Shown: piece after piece, positions 53,572-62,635 of the stretch
Numbering within the stretch: position 1 is the first letter of the stretch
Layout of the letters: each line of letters opens with the position of its first letter
Origin: PGYU01 sp964637845
Lineage (GTDB): Bacteria > Bacteroidota > Ignavibacteria > Kapaibacteriales > UBA2268
DNA length: 64,000 nucleotides
Assembly (NCBI GenBank): GCA_964637845.1
Contig: CAZWXI010000004.1
Location: 16,748-80,747 of the forward strand
Reading direction: 5' to 3'
Made by a program: the position numbers and the translations under genes
Notes under the pieces: generated by a model
Told to the model about the DNA's origin: nothing
The model's input: the letters and a program-made list of their open reading frames with translations, nothing else
The model's database searches: none

Positions 53572-55080
53572 ATGAAAAAAATATGTTTATTAATTACAAT
53601 TCTGGTGATAGTATTTAATTTCCAAGCATGTGATGACTTTGGAGATATGAATAAGAATCCAAATGCACCAACCTCAATCGCTAATAACCCCGAGTTACTG
53701 ATGACTTATTTGACTCGTAGCTTTCCAAATCAAATGGCTATCGAATTTTGGAGTGACGGTGGCAGTTTGATGGCACAATACAACGCTAAGATAGTTTTTA
53801 CGGGATTCGATTTATTCGACTGGGGATCTAACTCCGGTTTATGGAACAGTTTATATACCTATATACGTAACTCAAATAACTTAATGGAAATCGGTCATGA
53901 TGGCTACATAGCAACAGCGACTACCTTGCGTTCCTTGATGTTCCTCATTTTGACTGACCTTTGGGGCGATGTACCATATTCTGAAGCTGGTAAAGCCAAA
54001 ACAGATAAAATCTACACTCCAAAGTATGATACCGGCGAATTTATTTACACCGAATTGCTAAAAGAACTTGACAAAGCCAACGATTTATACGCATCGAATC
54101 CTCCGGGTATTAAAGGTGACGTCTTGTTAAGCGGCAATTTAACCTTATGGCGTAAATTCAATAACTCCATCATGCTTCGTATGTATATGCGTATGTCTGA
54201 GGTCAGACCCGATGTAGCAAGAGCAGGTTTCGAGAAAATATTATCAAATCCCGGCAAATATCCTATACTTTCCGAAATGAACGACAACATTGCTCTCAAT
54301 TATTTAGCTGCCCAACCAAATACATGGCCCATACACACCTCTCGCGTTGGTTCATTCGATGAAAACCGCTTAAGTGAAACATTGGAAAGCGTTTTAAAAG
54401 CATATGACGACCCACGTTTAGCAGCGTGGTTCAGACCGACTGAAAATTCTGTCCAAACAGGCAATCTCGTGTGGGAAGGTATGAGAAATGGTTTATCGGA
54501 TGGTGTAGCATACAATTACAAAGGCGGCCCCTTAAATCTCTCACGTTGGGGAAGAATGTTTTTCGAATCACCAAATGCCGCGCAAGGTATTTTGATGTTG
54601 CACAGCGAAGTTGAATTCTTGATTGCCGAAGCAATTCAGCGTGGTTGGATTTCAGGCGACCAAAAAACTCATTATGAAAAAGGAATCACTTCTTCTTTCG
54701 AATATTGGTCTAAGCGAGCGGTTGTGGCAGGTCTTACGCTTGAAATGCCTTCGGATTACCTTACGAGAAATGCTTCACCTAAAACGCCTTACAATTCTGA
54801 TTTCAACATTCCCGTTGCATACAACGGCTCGCGAGAACAGATTCTTGTTCAAAAATGGTTAGCAAATTTCCTTAATGGGTACGAAGGTTTCCATGATTTT
54901 TGTCGTACGGGAGTTCCAAATTTAATCAAACCGGGACCCGATGCACAATATAATCAATATCCAAGCCGATACATATATCCCGCGAGCGAACAAGCTTTGA
55001 ATGGTGCTAATCGCGCTGAAGCAGTATCAAGATTATCACAAGGCGACGACAACAGGTCGAAAGTTTGGTGGCAAAAGTAA
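53572..55080 (+). CDS. SusD/RagB-type nutrient-binding lipoprotein
   Basis: This 502-residue surface lipoprotein serves as lid of the SusC barrel. The signal peptide ends in FNFQAC, so Cys 20 is lipidated. The remainder has the SusD pattern: DFGDMNKNPNAP start, TPR-like helices (FLILTDLWGDVPYSEA, YTPKYDTGEFIYTELLKELDKAND) and a C-terminal part with WLANFLNGYEGFHDFCRTG and a closing segment with NRAEAVSRLSQGDDNRSKVWW. The WGDVPYSEA motif and the length place it with the SusD-like (SusD_2-type) group. It is followed by a terminator-like hairpin before the next gene. Confidence 0.92.
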   Translation: MKKICLLITILVIVFNFQACDDFGDMNKNPNAPTSIANNPELLMTYLTRSFPNQMAIEFWSDGGSLMAQYNAKIVFTGFDLFDWGSNSGLWNSLYTYIRNSNNLMEIGHDGYIATATTLRSLMFLILTDLWGDVPYSEAGKAKTDKIYTPKYDTGEFIYTELLKELDKANDLYASNPPGIKGDVLLSGNLTLWRKFNNSIMLRMYMRMSEVRPDVARAGFEKILSNPGKYPILSEMNDNIALNYLAAQPNTWPIHTSRVGSFDENRLSETLESVLKAYDDPRLAAWFRPTENSVQTGNLVWEGMRNGLSDGVAYNYKGGPLNLSRWGRMFFESPNAAQGILMLHSEVEFLIAEAIQRGWISGDQKTHYEKGITSSFEYWSKRAVVAGLTLEMPSDYLTRNASPKTPYNSDFNIPVAYNGSREQILVQKWLANFLNGYEGFHDFCRTGVPNLIKPGPDAQYNQYPSRYIYPASEQALNGANRAEAVSRLSQGDDNRSKVWWQK

Positions 55081-55097
55081 TTCTTAAATAATCCAAA

Positions 55098-55147
55098 CAG
55101 CACCCCAATGTGAATATTTACATTTGGGGTGCTGATAATTTTTTATA
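55098..55147 (+). terminator. Intra-operon terminator/attenuator after the SusD gene
   Basis: CAGCACCCCAATGT (55098-55111) pairs with ACATTTGGGGTGCTG (55120-55134) with one bulged T. ATAATTTTTTAT follows. It ends 10 bp before the next ATG, overlapping the leader of the phosphoesterase gene, so it may give partial read-through. Confidence 0.8.
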
Positions 55148-55156
55148 GGGGGATCT

Positions 55157-57955
55157 ATGAAAAATAAATTTATTCTAATGCTCAGCATAGCAGCTTTATT
55201 AATCTCATTTTTTGCTTGCAGCGACGCTGCCAAAGAATCACACCAAGAATTATGGATTACATCAGCTCCCGCTGGGAGTCAATATTGTATATTGGATCCT
55301 GATGGAATAACAATCGACCCTTTTGGTAGAATAATTAAACCACGCGGAAAAACATTTAGGGTTGCCCCCCATCCTTACGGACTCGTACTTTCACCTGACG
55401 GTAATATAGCTATTTGTGCTAATTCCGGGACAGGACCTTTTTCTATAACCATCTTCAAAAATATATTCGGAGATAATCCCGAAATACGCCAAATTCCCGA
55501 AGGTGCAAAAACCGATGAGGACTTGCTTTCTGCTGTATTTATGGGACTGGCGGTCAGTCCAGATAACAAATATGTTTACGTAGCTGGCGGACAAGAGAAT
55601 AAAGTTTATGTTTTCGATTTGAATACTTATTCCAAAGTAAAAGAAATCAATTTGGCTGTTGTAGTAGGAGATAGAGACTATACACATGGCTATATCGGTG
55701 ATATGATTTTAAGCCGTGACGGCAAAACACTCTATGCCGTTGACCAAATTGGCTTTCGTGTTGCTATCATCGATGTAGAATCAGGCAAAATACGACACAA
55801 CATACCCGTAGGCAGATATCCATTCGGAATTATGCTCACGAAGGACGAAAATGCCCTTTATGTAGCCAATGTCGGCGTATTTGAGTACAAACCATACAAT
55901 TCCGCCAATATTGATAATCTTATCCCCACTTCAGCCGATTATCCTGCGTTCGCATACGGCTCAAAGGAAATGGTCGAAGGAATTAAAAACGATTCAGTTG
56001 ATATACCCGGATTGGGCGACCCAAACGTTGACGAAGCTTTCTCAGTATGGAAAATATCGTTGGGCGATGAACCTAAGGTGATAGCTAAAATCAAAACAGG
56101 ATTTCTCGTGGGAGAAGTTATCGAGGGCATTCCAGCAGTCGGCGGTTCAAGTCCGAATTCGATTGCAATTAACGATAAGTATGTATTTATTAGCAACGGG
56201 AATAATGACTGCGTAAGCGTTATAGATATCGAAAAAGACTCAATAATTAAGAATATTTCTATAGAATTAGACATTCGAATGCGTGGATTAAGAGGCATTA
56301 TACCTTTTGGCCTTGCGCTCAGTCCCGATAATAAAATGCTGTATGTGGCTTGTTCGGGAGTAAATGCTGTTGCTTTCATATCAACGGAAACTCTTGAAGT
56401 AGAGGGTTTTGTCCCTGTTGGTTGGTTCCCTTCAAAACTTGCAGTTTCAAATAACGGCAAAAAGCTCGTAGTGGCTAATGCTAAGGGATATGGAAGCGGT
56501 CCTAACGGCGGAAATAATTTCACACTTGGCCCCGAAGGAAGCAATATAGGGCGTTTGATGAAAGGCTCAATAACGGTTATGGATATTCCCGAAGGAGCAG
56601 AATTAGCAAGAGAAACTCAAAACACAATAGATTATAATTTCAAATTTACTAAAGTTACTCCTGATTTAATTGTGAGAAATAAAGATAATCCCATTCCTCT
56701 ATACCCGGGCGAAAAAAAATCTCCAATTAAATATATAGTTTTTATATCGAAGGAAAATCGCACATACGATGAAGTTTTCGGACAAATACCCAAAGGTCGG
56801 GGCGACAAAAATCTTGCACGATACGGACTGCAACAAAGTTTTTCCAATACAAAAGGTGATTCTACAGTAGCAAATGCCGACGTGATGGTAAATCATTGGC
56901 AATTGGCACGCACATTTGCCATTTCGGATAATTTTTATGTGAATTCAGACCATAGTGCTGACGGGCATCGTTGGCTTGTTAATACTTATCCCAATCAATG
57001 GGTAGAAACTGCTGTCTCCGCAGCCTACGGTGGCAAAAGGGATATGAAACCCGGTTCAAAAGCTCCGGGCAACTATGCTTTTGTTGGGGCTTCCGGTGCT
57101 ATATATCCCGAAGATTATAACCAGCACGGCTCAATTTGGGAGCATTTAGAGAGAAATAATATCGAATTTTTCAATTTTGGATTCGGAATGGAATTAGCAC
57201 CGTCACTGTCTGATTCTACCATGAAATATACAGGTGTCAAACATGTAATCAACTTCCCCGTACCGGGACCATTATTTGACCGTAGTTCTAAAAAATTTGC
57301 TACTTATAATATGGCAATTCCCGACCAATTCAGAGCCGATATGTTTATAGAGGAATTTAACGAACGTTGGGTTGGTGAAGGCAAAGACATGCCTCAAGTT
57401 ATTACAATTATGCTCCCGAACGACCACGGAGCCGACGATAGACCATGGGCAGGTTATCCTTTTCGCGAAAGCTATATGGCTGATAATGATTTGGCTTTGG
57501 GCAGAGTTATAGAATTCCTTTCTCAAACTAAATACTGGAAAAATATGGCAATATTTATCACCGAAGACGACTCACAAGATGGAGTTGACCATATAGATGC
57601 TCACAGGAGCATTTTGATGGTTGTATCACCATATGCGAAAAAAGATTTCGTTAGTCATGTGCATTCGAGTTTTGGCAGTATTTTTAAAACTATGTGGAAC
57701 ATTCTAGGAATACCTTATCTCAATCAGTATGATGCCGGAGCAAGCGATTTAAGAGATATATTTACAAGCACACCTGATTTTTCGCCATACTACGCTTTAC
57801 CGGTTGATATAAGAATATTTGATCCTACGAAAGCACTTAAACCATTTGATGAGGGATTTGATTGGAAAGCAGTTGTCGAATCACCGAAACTAGATTATCC
57901 GGAAGATTTCATCAAATCCGCAGATGCAAGAGATAAAAAAATAAAAGGTAAATAA
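55157..57955 (+). CDS. Lipoprotein with YVTN propeller and acid phosphatase/phospholipase C-type phosphoesterase domain
   Basis: This 932-residue surface or periplasmic enzyme has a lipoprotein signal ending ISFFAC (Cys about 21). Residues ~30-470 are a seven-bladed YVTN-type propeller (ALSPDNKMLYVACSG, SRDGKTLYAVDQIG, SVIDIEKDSI). Residues ~525-900 form a PF04185 phosphoesterase (alkaline phosphatase superfamily): ENRTYDEVFG with the probable Thr nucleophile, NSDHSADGHRW, LPNDHGADD and EDDSQDGVDHIDAHRSILMVVSPY supply the metal ligands. Family members are acid phosphatases (AcpA) and phospholipases C. The Thr instead of Ser at the nucleophile is common in the propeller-fused branch. It probably releases phosphate or a phosphorylated headgroup at the cell surface. 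The phosphatase gene starts 3 bp downstream. Confidence 0.87.
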   Translation: MKNKFILMLSIAALLISFFACSDAAKESHQELWITSAPAGSQYCILDPDGITIDPFGRIIKPRGKTFRVAPHPYGLVLSPDGNIAICANSGTGPFSITIFKNIFGDNPEIRQIPEGAKTDEDLLSAVFMGLAVSPDNKYVYVAGGQENKVYVFDLNTYSKVKEINLAVVVGDRDYTHGYIGDMILSRDGKTLYAVDQIGFRVAIIDVESGKIRHNIPVGRYPFGIMLTKDENALYVANVGVFEYKPYNSANIDNLIPTSADYPAFAYGSKEMVEGIKNDSVDIPGLGDPNVDEAFSVWKISLGDEPKVIAKIKTGFLVGEVIEGIPAVGGSSPNSIAINDKYVFISNGNNDCVSVIDIEKDSIIKNISIELDIRMRGLRGIIPFGLALSPDNKMLYVACSGVNAVAFISTETLEVEGFVPVGWFPSKLAVSNNGKKLVVANAKGYGSGPNGGNNFTLGPEGSNIGRLMKGSITVMDIPEGAELARETQNTIDYNFKFTKVTPDLIVRNKDNPIPLYPGEKKSPIKYIVFISKENRTYDEVFGQIPKGRGDKNLARYGLQQSFSNTKGDSTVANADVMVNHWQLARTFAISDNFYVNSDHSADGHRWLVNTYPNQWVETAVSAAYGGKRDMKPGSKAPGNYAFVGASGAIYPEDYNQHGSIWEHLERNNIEFFNFGFGMELAPSLSDSTMKYTGVKHVINFPVPGPLFDRSSKKFATYNMAIPDQFRADMFIEEFNERWVGEGKDMPQVITIMLPNDHGADDRPWAGYPFRESYMADNDLALGRVIEFLSQTKYWKNMAIFITEDDSQDGVDHIDAHRSILMVVSPYAKKDFVSHVHSSFGSIFKTMWNILGIPYLNQYDAGASDLRDIFTSTPDFSPYYALPVDIRIFDPTKALKPFDEGFDWKAVVESPKLDYPEDFIKSADARDKKIKGK

Positions 57956-57957
57956 AC

Positions 57958-59799
57958 ATGAAAAATACTATTATCATTTTAACATTGATATTTATGCTTT
58001 ATGTTAAATCATATGGCAACGTAGTTGTAGTGGGAGAATGGTATTTGAACCAAAACCACACACTGCCTCTAAAAGCCTCTAATTATCCGGATTATAAGAG
58101 TGTAAATCCACAAAGCGATTTATCAGTTGTTGATTTCGATGCAACCAGAATTCGCTTTTTCGGACAAAAACCTACTGAAACAATAAGCAATTTCGTTAAA
58201 AGTGCCGATATACCCGAAAACAAATTTGCAGTCAATATGTGGATTTTAAACCACGTTGACCAAACTATCGGGTTGAATATTCATGCCGCTGATGAGGATA
58301 ATTCTTGGACAATTGGCTTTTGGGGTAGAAGTTGCTACTTTGAGTTAAATCAGAATGGGAAAAAAGTCTCAACCTCATATAATATGCAACGAGAAGATAC
58401 CTTTAAAAACTATTTTGTATATCTTACAGCAATTCATAATGGCACTCATTTAATTATTCAAATAAACGGTAATGAGGTTGCCAGGACCAGGACTAACACA
58501 AATTTTGAATTATCTTCTGAATCACGGATTGTAATTAACGGATATTTCAACAACGAACCTTTTATGCAAATTTCTGATGCATTGAAATACCTCAGGATAT
58601 TAAACGGAGTGCCAAACACTGAACAAAACAGTTTTCAATTCGAGTTATTAAAAAATATGGTTGAACTGGGACATCTTCATCCAACTGAATTTCATTTCAT
58701 CGCAGGTCCTTATCTAAATAATGTCACTAAGGCTTCGGTTGACATCATTTTTGAGACTAACCGATTTGCCTGGTTTATAATTGAATACGGCGAAACCGTT
58801 GAATTAGGTAATTCTAAGGAATTGACAAATGACCCTACGGATAAAATCTCGCAAGAAGACCTTATTGTCAAAGTGACATTAGATGACTTAAAAACAGCTA
58901 CGCAATACTTTTATAGGATAAATGCTGTTGATACCTACGGCAATAAAATTAATTCGGGAATTCTAACATTTGCGACCGCAATAGAGAATAACACCCCATT
59001 TACTTTTTGCGCAATCGCCGATACCGAAGCGCGAGTCCACATCAATGACAGAATTTCTAAACTAATTTGGGACGAAAGACCAAACTTAGTTATAAACTGT
59101 GGTGATATTACTGACGGAGGCAAAAAGCATCAAAAATTCGAATGGAATTATGAATATTTCCAAGGTATGACACAGCTTCATTCACGTATCCCCGTTATAA
59201 CTGTACCGGGTAACGGTGAAAGCGACCTATACTGGTACAATCGCTATCACTCATTCCCCGTCGATAACGACTTCTATGTTTACAAGTACGGTAATGCAGA
59301 ATTCTTCATGATGAACAGCAATAAAAAAGATGAATTCGCTTCCGGGGGAAGACAATATAATCTTCTTGATTCAGCTTTAACAAAATCTACCGCCAAGTGG
59401 AAATTCGTATGCATGCATCACGCCCCGTTTTCATCAGACGAAGATGATTATGGCGATTCATGGAAAGGAAAGAGTAATTTAGGAGATTTAGAGATAAGAA
59501 AAATTACTCCCGTTTTCGACAAACATAATGTTGATATAGTATTCTTCGGACATTTGCATACATATGAAAGGACACATCCGATTTCCGCCGGCAAACCCGC
59601 AACCAACGGAGTAACTTACCTACAAATTGGCGGGGCGGGTGGCAACCTCGAAGATTTTGTTCCTGTCAGATCACCTTTCACGGCTAAAACTTATCGCGGG
59701 CATCATTATGTCAAAATTGACATAAACGGAAGCATATTAGATATATTTACTTATGGAGTCGATGGAATTCTCAGAGATTATAATAGAATCATAAAATGA
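57958..59799 (+). CDS. Calcineurin-like phosphoesterase with N-terminal LamG-like domain
   Basis: This 613-residue secreted enzyme has a signal peptide (about 1-20). Residues ~25-225 are a concanavalin/LamG-type sandwich (MWILNHVDQTIGLNIHAAD). A fibronectin-like purple acid phosphatase N-domain follows (about 240-340, GPYLNNVTKASVDIIFETN). The catalytic domain spans ~345-613. Metal motifs are AIADTEA, NCGDITDGG, VPGNGESD, MHHAPF and FFGHLHTYERTHP. Two variations are visible: GDxxY of purple acid phosphatases is GDITD, and the usual GNH(D/E) is GNGE, removing the catalytic His while keeping the ligand Asn. Activity may thus be altered. It overlaps the following TonB receptor by 4 bp. Confidence 0.82.
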   Translation: MKNTIIILTLIFMLYVKSYGNVVVVGEWYLNQNHTLPLKASNYPDYKSVNPQSDLSVVDFDATRIRFFGQKPTETISNFVKSADIPENKFAVNMWILNHVDQTIGLNIHAADEDNSWTIGFWGRSCYFELNQNGKKVSTSYNMQREDTFKNYFVYLTAIHNGTHLIIQINGNEVARTRTNTNFELSSESRIVINGYFNNEPFMQISDALKYLRILNGVPNTEQNSFQFELLKNMVELGHLHPTEFHFIAGPYLNNVTKASVDIIFETNRFAWFIIEYGETVELGNSKELTNDPTDKISQEDLIVKVTLDDLKTATQYFYRINAVDTYGNKINSGILTFATAIENNTPFTFCAIADTEARVHINDRISKLIWDERPNLVINCGDITDGGKKHQKFEWNYEYFQGMTQLHSRIPVITVPGNGESDLYWYNRYHSFPVDNDFYVYKYGNAEFFMMNSNKKDEFASGGRQYNLLDSALTKSTAKWKFVCMHHAPFSSDEDDYGDSWKGKSNLGDLEIRKITPVFDKHNVDIVFFGHLHTYERTHPISAGKPATNGVTYLQIGGAGGNLEDFVPVRSPFTAKTYRGHHYVKIDINGSILDIFTYGVDGILRDYNRIIK

Positions 59800-61835
59800 G
59801 AATAAGCTACATACTGTTTTTTGTAATGTTTAATTCAGCATCATTAATTTCAGAACAAGATACTCTTCGAAAATTCTATTATTTCAACAACGAACTCGTC
59901 GTTACGGCCGGTCGCTATTTAGAGTTTTCTATTGAAAGACCCGAACATATCTCATCAATAGATATTGGTAATATCACATTATTAAGACCTCGGACAAGTC
60001 CCGAAGCTTTGTTGCAATTACCGGGTGTTTTCCTCCAGAAAACAAATCACGGCAGCGGGTCACCATTTATTCGCGGCTTGACGGGTCAACAAACGCTCAT
60101 TCTTGTTGATGGAATTCGGCTCAATAATGCTACAACTCGCTACGGTCCTAATCAATACATGAACACATTGGATATTCACATGATAGAACGCATTGAGGTC
60201 GTGCGAGGCTCGGGCTCAACTCAGTATGGCAGCGACGCAATTGGTGGTGTAGTTCACTTATTAACAAAAACACCTCAATTCACTGAGCAAACAAAGATTC
60301 AATCCCATATTTTTGCTCAATGTATGAGTTCTGGCATGGAAAAAACGATTGCTGGAGATTTTGAACTCAGTTCCACCAAATTTGCTCTCTATGGCAATGT
60401 CAATTACAATGATTTCGGAGATGTAAAAGCAGGTAAAGGTATAATTCAAGACCCTACTGGATATAAACAGTTATCGTTTTCCGCCAAAGCTAATTATGCT
60501 TTGGACAAATCCAATACATTGACAATCAATTACCAAAGAACAAAGCAAACCGATGTTCCTTTGTTTCATAAAGTAACGCTCGAAAATTTTCAATATAACA
60601 CCTTTTCACCTCAAAATCGTAATCTAGCATATTTCAAATGGAATTTGAAGCTGGATGAGCAATTAACCAGCAACATCAATTTTACGGCGTTTTACGCTAG
60701 TTCTAAAGAGGGTAGAAAAAGTCGCAAGAACGACAATCCTGTTATCGTCGAAGAACTCGATGAAGACATAACTATTGGAGCTATCGCTCAGTCTGACATT
60801 ATTCCAATGAACAACTGGCGGATTAACTTAGGTGCTGAAGTCTATAATGATTTAGTTAATAGCTCGAGAACTGATATAAACTCCCAAACCAATAACATAC
60901 AAGCATTGAGAGGATTGTATCCCGATAACTCAAAATACACGTCGGCAGCGGTGTTTATATTAAATAGAACAGATATCGGTAGTTTTATTTTCAATTATGG
61001 ACTGCGTTATAATTCAGTACTGATTAACGTTAAAGACAATACACTTGGTGAAGTCAAAATTAATCCGACCGCTTTAGTATGGAATGTTGCGGCAACATAT
61101 AGATTAAATGAACATCATTACTTTTCTATTGGGGCCAAAACCGCTTTTCGCTCACCGAATATTGATGATATGGGAACACTTGGCATAGTGGACTTTAGAT
61201 ATGAAGTACCTTCGAAAGATTTAAGCCCCGAGAAATCCATAAACTTTGAATTCGGATACAAAGCTAACTATGAAAACTTCTATGCAGGTTTATCATTATT
61301 TCGAAACAATTTGGCTGATTTCATAACCCGTGTTCGCGGTAAACTAGACGGTAAAGATTCTGTGAGCGGATATCCCGTTTTCCTCAAGGAAAATTCCGCC
61401 GAAGCTTATATCGAAGGTGCCGAATTTAATACAATTCTCAGATTATTTGAATCATTTATTGCCGATTTCGCATTAACTTATACTTACGGACAAAATGTCA
61501 CAAAAAACGAACCCATGCGCCGCATTCCACCGATTTACGGTAGTTTAGGATTGGAATACGGATATTCGCAAATGAGATTCAGATTGGATTTGCTTTTTGC
61601 AGGCAAACAAGATAGACTTGCTTCGGGAGATAAATCTGACAATCGTATTAGCCCCAGTGGTACTGCGGCATGGAATATCATCAATATACATGGTTCATAT
61701 CGTTGGGATTCGCTGACTTTCACTTTGTCGTTGTTTAATTTAACCGACGAGCTTTACCGCTATCACGGTTCAGGCGTAGATATGTATGGAAGGAGTTTTA
61801 AATTATCTTTAAATTATTTGGTAAATATATTATGA
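59796..61835 (+). CDS. TonB-dependent receptor of the phosphoesterase locus
   Basis: This 679-residue outer-membrane transporter has a signal peptide (about 1-19). It has no CarboxypepD_reg domain, unlike the SusC neighbour. The plug (about 55-165) carries EALLQLPGVFLQKTNHGSGSPFIRG, QQTLILVDGIRLNNATTRYGPNQY and RIEVVRGSGSTQYGSDAIGGVVHLLT, in the style of siderophore/haem/cobalamin receptors. The barrel ends in the GRSFKLSLNYLVNIL segment. It overlaps both neighbours by 4 bp, so it is tightly bound to the operon. The substrate may be the product released by the two phosphoesterases (inference). Confidence 0.9.
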   Translation: MRISYILFFVMFNSASLISEQDTLRKFYYFNNELVVTAGRYLEFSIERPEHISSIDIGNITLLRPRTSPEALLQLPGVFLQKTNHGSGSPFIRGLTGQQTLILVDGIRLNNATTRYGPNQYMNTLDIHMIERIEVVRGSGSTQYGSDAIGGVVHLLTKTPQFTEQTKIQSHIFAQCMSSGMEKTIAGDFELSSTKFALYGNVNYNDFGDVKAGKGIIQDPTGYKQLSFSAKANYALDKSNTLTINYQRTKQTDVPLFHKVTLENFQYNTFSPQNRNLAYFKWNLKLDEQLTSNINFTAFYASSKEGRKSRKNDNPVIVEELDEDITIGAIAQSDIIPMNNWRINLGAEVYNDLVNSSRTDINSQTNNIQALRGLYPDNSKYTSAAVFILNRTDIGSFIFNYGLRYNSVLINVKDNTLGEVKINPTALVWNVAATYRLNEHHYFSIGAKTAFRSPNIDDMGTLGIVDFRYEVPSKDLSPEKSINFEFGYKANYENFYAGLSLFRNNLADFITRVRGKLDGKDSVSGYPVFLKENSAEAYIEGAEFNTILRLFESFIADFALTYTYGQNVTKNEPMRRIPPIYGSLGLEYGYSQMRFRLDLLFAGKQDRLASGDKSDNRISPSGTAAWNIINIHGSYRWDSLTFTLSLFNLTDELYRYHGSGVDMYGRSFKLSLNYLVNIL

Positions 61836-62635
61836 AAAACATCAGTGCAGTTGTTTGCGATTGGGCGGGTACCATGGTTGATTACGGTTGCCTTGCCCCG
61901 ACATTAGTTTTCCTCGAAGTGTTCAGTAGTTTTGGTATTGAAATTACTAAAGAAGAAGCACGTGGTCCAATGGGATTGGCAAAATATGACCATGTTCGTG
62001 AAATCCTTTTTTCCGTAAGAATTAAACAACTTTGGTCGGAATTACATCTCAGATTTCCCAATGAAACAGATGTCGAAAATATCTATTCGCATCTCGAACC
62101 AGCCATGCAGTCAATCATCTCAAAATTTGCTACCCCTATACCCGGCACAGTCGAGTTTTTAAACAGTATGCGAGAGAACAATATTAAGGTGGGCTCATCA
62201 ACAGGCTATGTGAGAACCATGATGAATAAACTTTTACCTGTTGCCGAAAGTCTGGGGCTCAAGCTGGATTCTGTCGTTTGTGCAAATGATGTCCCCGCAG
62301 GACGTCCCTACCCATGGATGGTTTATAAGAATATGGAAAATCTCTCAGCTTTTCCAGTTCATAAAGTAGTCAAAATAGGCGATACGATGGCAGATATTCA
62401 AGAGGGATTGAATGCAGGAACTTGGGTCATTGCTGTAACAAAGTCCGGAAATGAATTAGGTATGAGTTTAGATGAGATTGAGAACTCTCCCGCTGAAATT
62501 GTTGAATCGAAAATCGAAGCCGCAAAGGAAAAATTCAAGAAGGCAGGTGCTCACTTCGTAGTGGACGGAATTTGGGATTGTATGCCTGTACTCAATGAAA
62601 TTGATGAAATGCTCGAAAGAGGTATCAAACCTTAG
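61832..62635 (+). CDS. phnX: Phosphonoacetaldehyde hydrolase
   Basis: PhnX (267 aa) cleaves the C-P bond of phosphonoacetaldehyde to acetaldehyde and phosphate, the second step of 2-aminoethylphosphonate (AEP) breakdown. Signatures are VCDWAGTMVDYGCLAP (HAD nucleophile Asp), the cap-domain PMGLAKYDHV with the Schiff-base Lys, GSSTGYVR, and CANDVPAGRPYPWMVYKN, all diagnostic of PhnX rather than phosphoglycolate phosphatase. Motif IV is VVKIGDTMADIQEG. AEP transaminase PhnW is not adjacent and not in the window, so the aldehyde must be made by an enzyme elsewhere. The 4-bp overlaps with the receptor gene (5') and dnaG (3') leave no spare sequence. Confidence 0.93.
   Translation: MKNISAVVCDWAGTMVDYGCLAPTLVFLEVFSSFGIEITKEEARGPMGLAKYDHVREILFSVRIKQLWSELHLRFPNETDVENIYSHLEPAMQSIISKFATPIPGTVEFLNSMRENNIKVGSSTGYVRTMMNKLLPVAESLGLKLDSVVCANDVPAGRPYPWMVYKNMENLSAFPVHKVVKIGDTMADIQEGLNAGTWVIAVTKSGNELGMSLDEIENSPAEIVESKIEAAKEKFKKAGAHFVVDGIWDCMPVLNEIDEMLERGIKP

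Noticed and set aside
55939..56544. Open frame of about 200 codons on the minus strand inside the phosphoesterase gene
   Set aside because: It lies wholly within a strongly supported gene, has no recognisable domain or ribosome binding site, and its composition is that of an antisense shadow.
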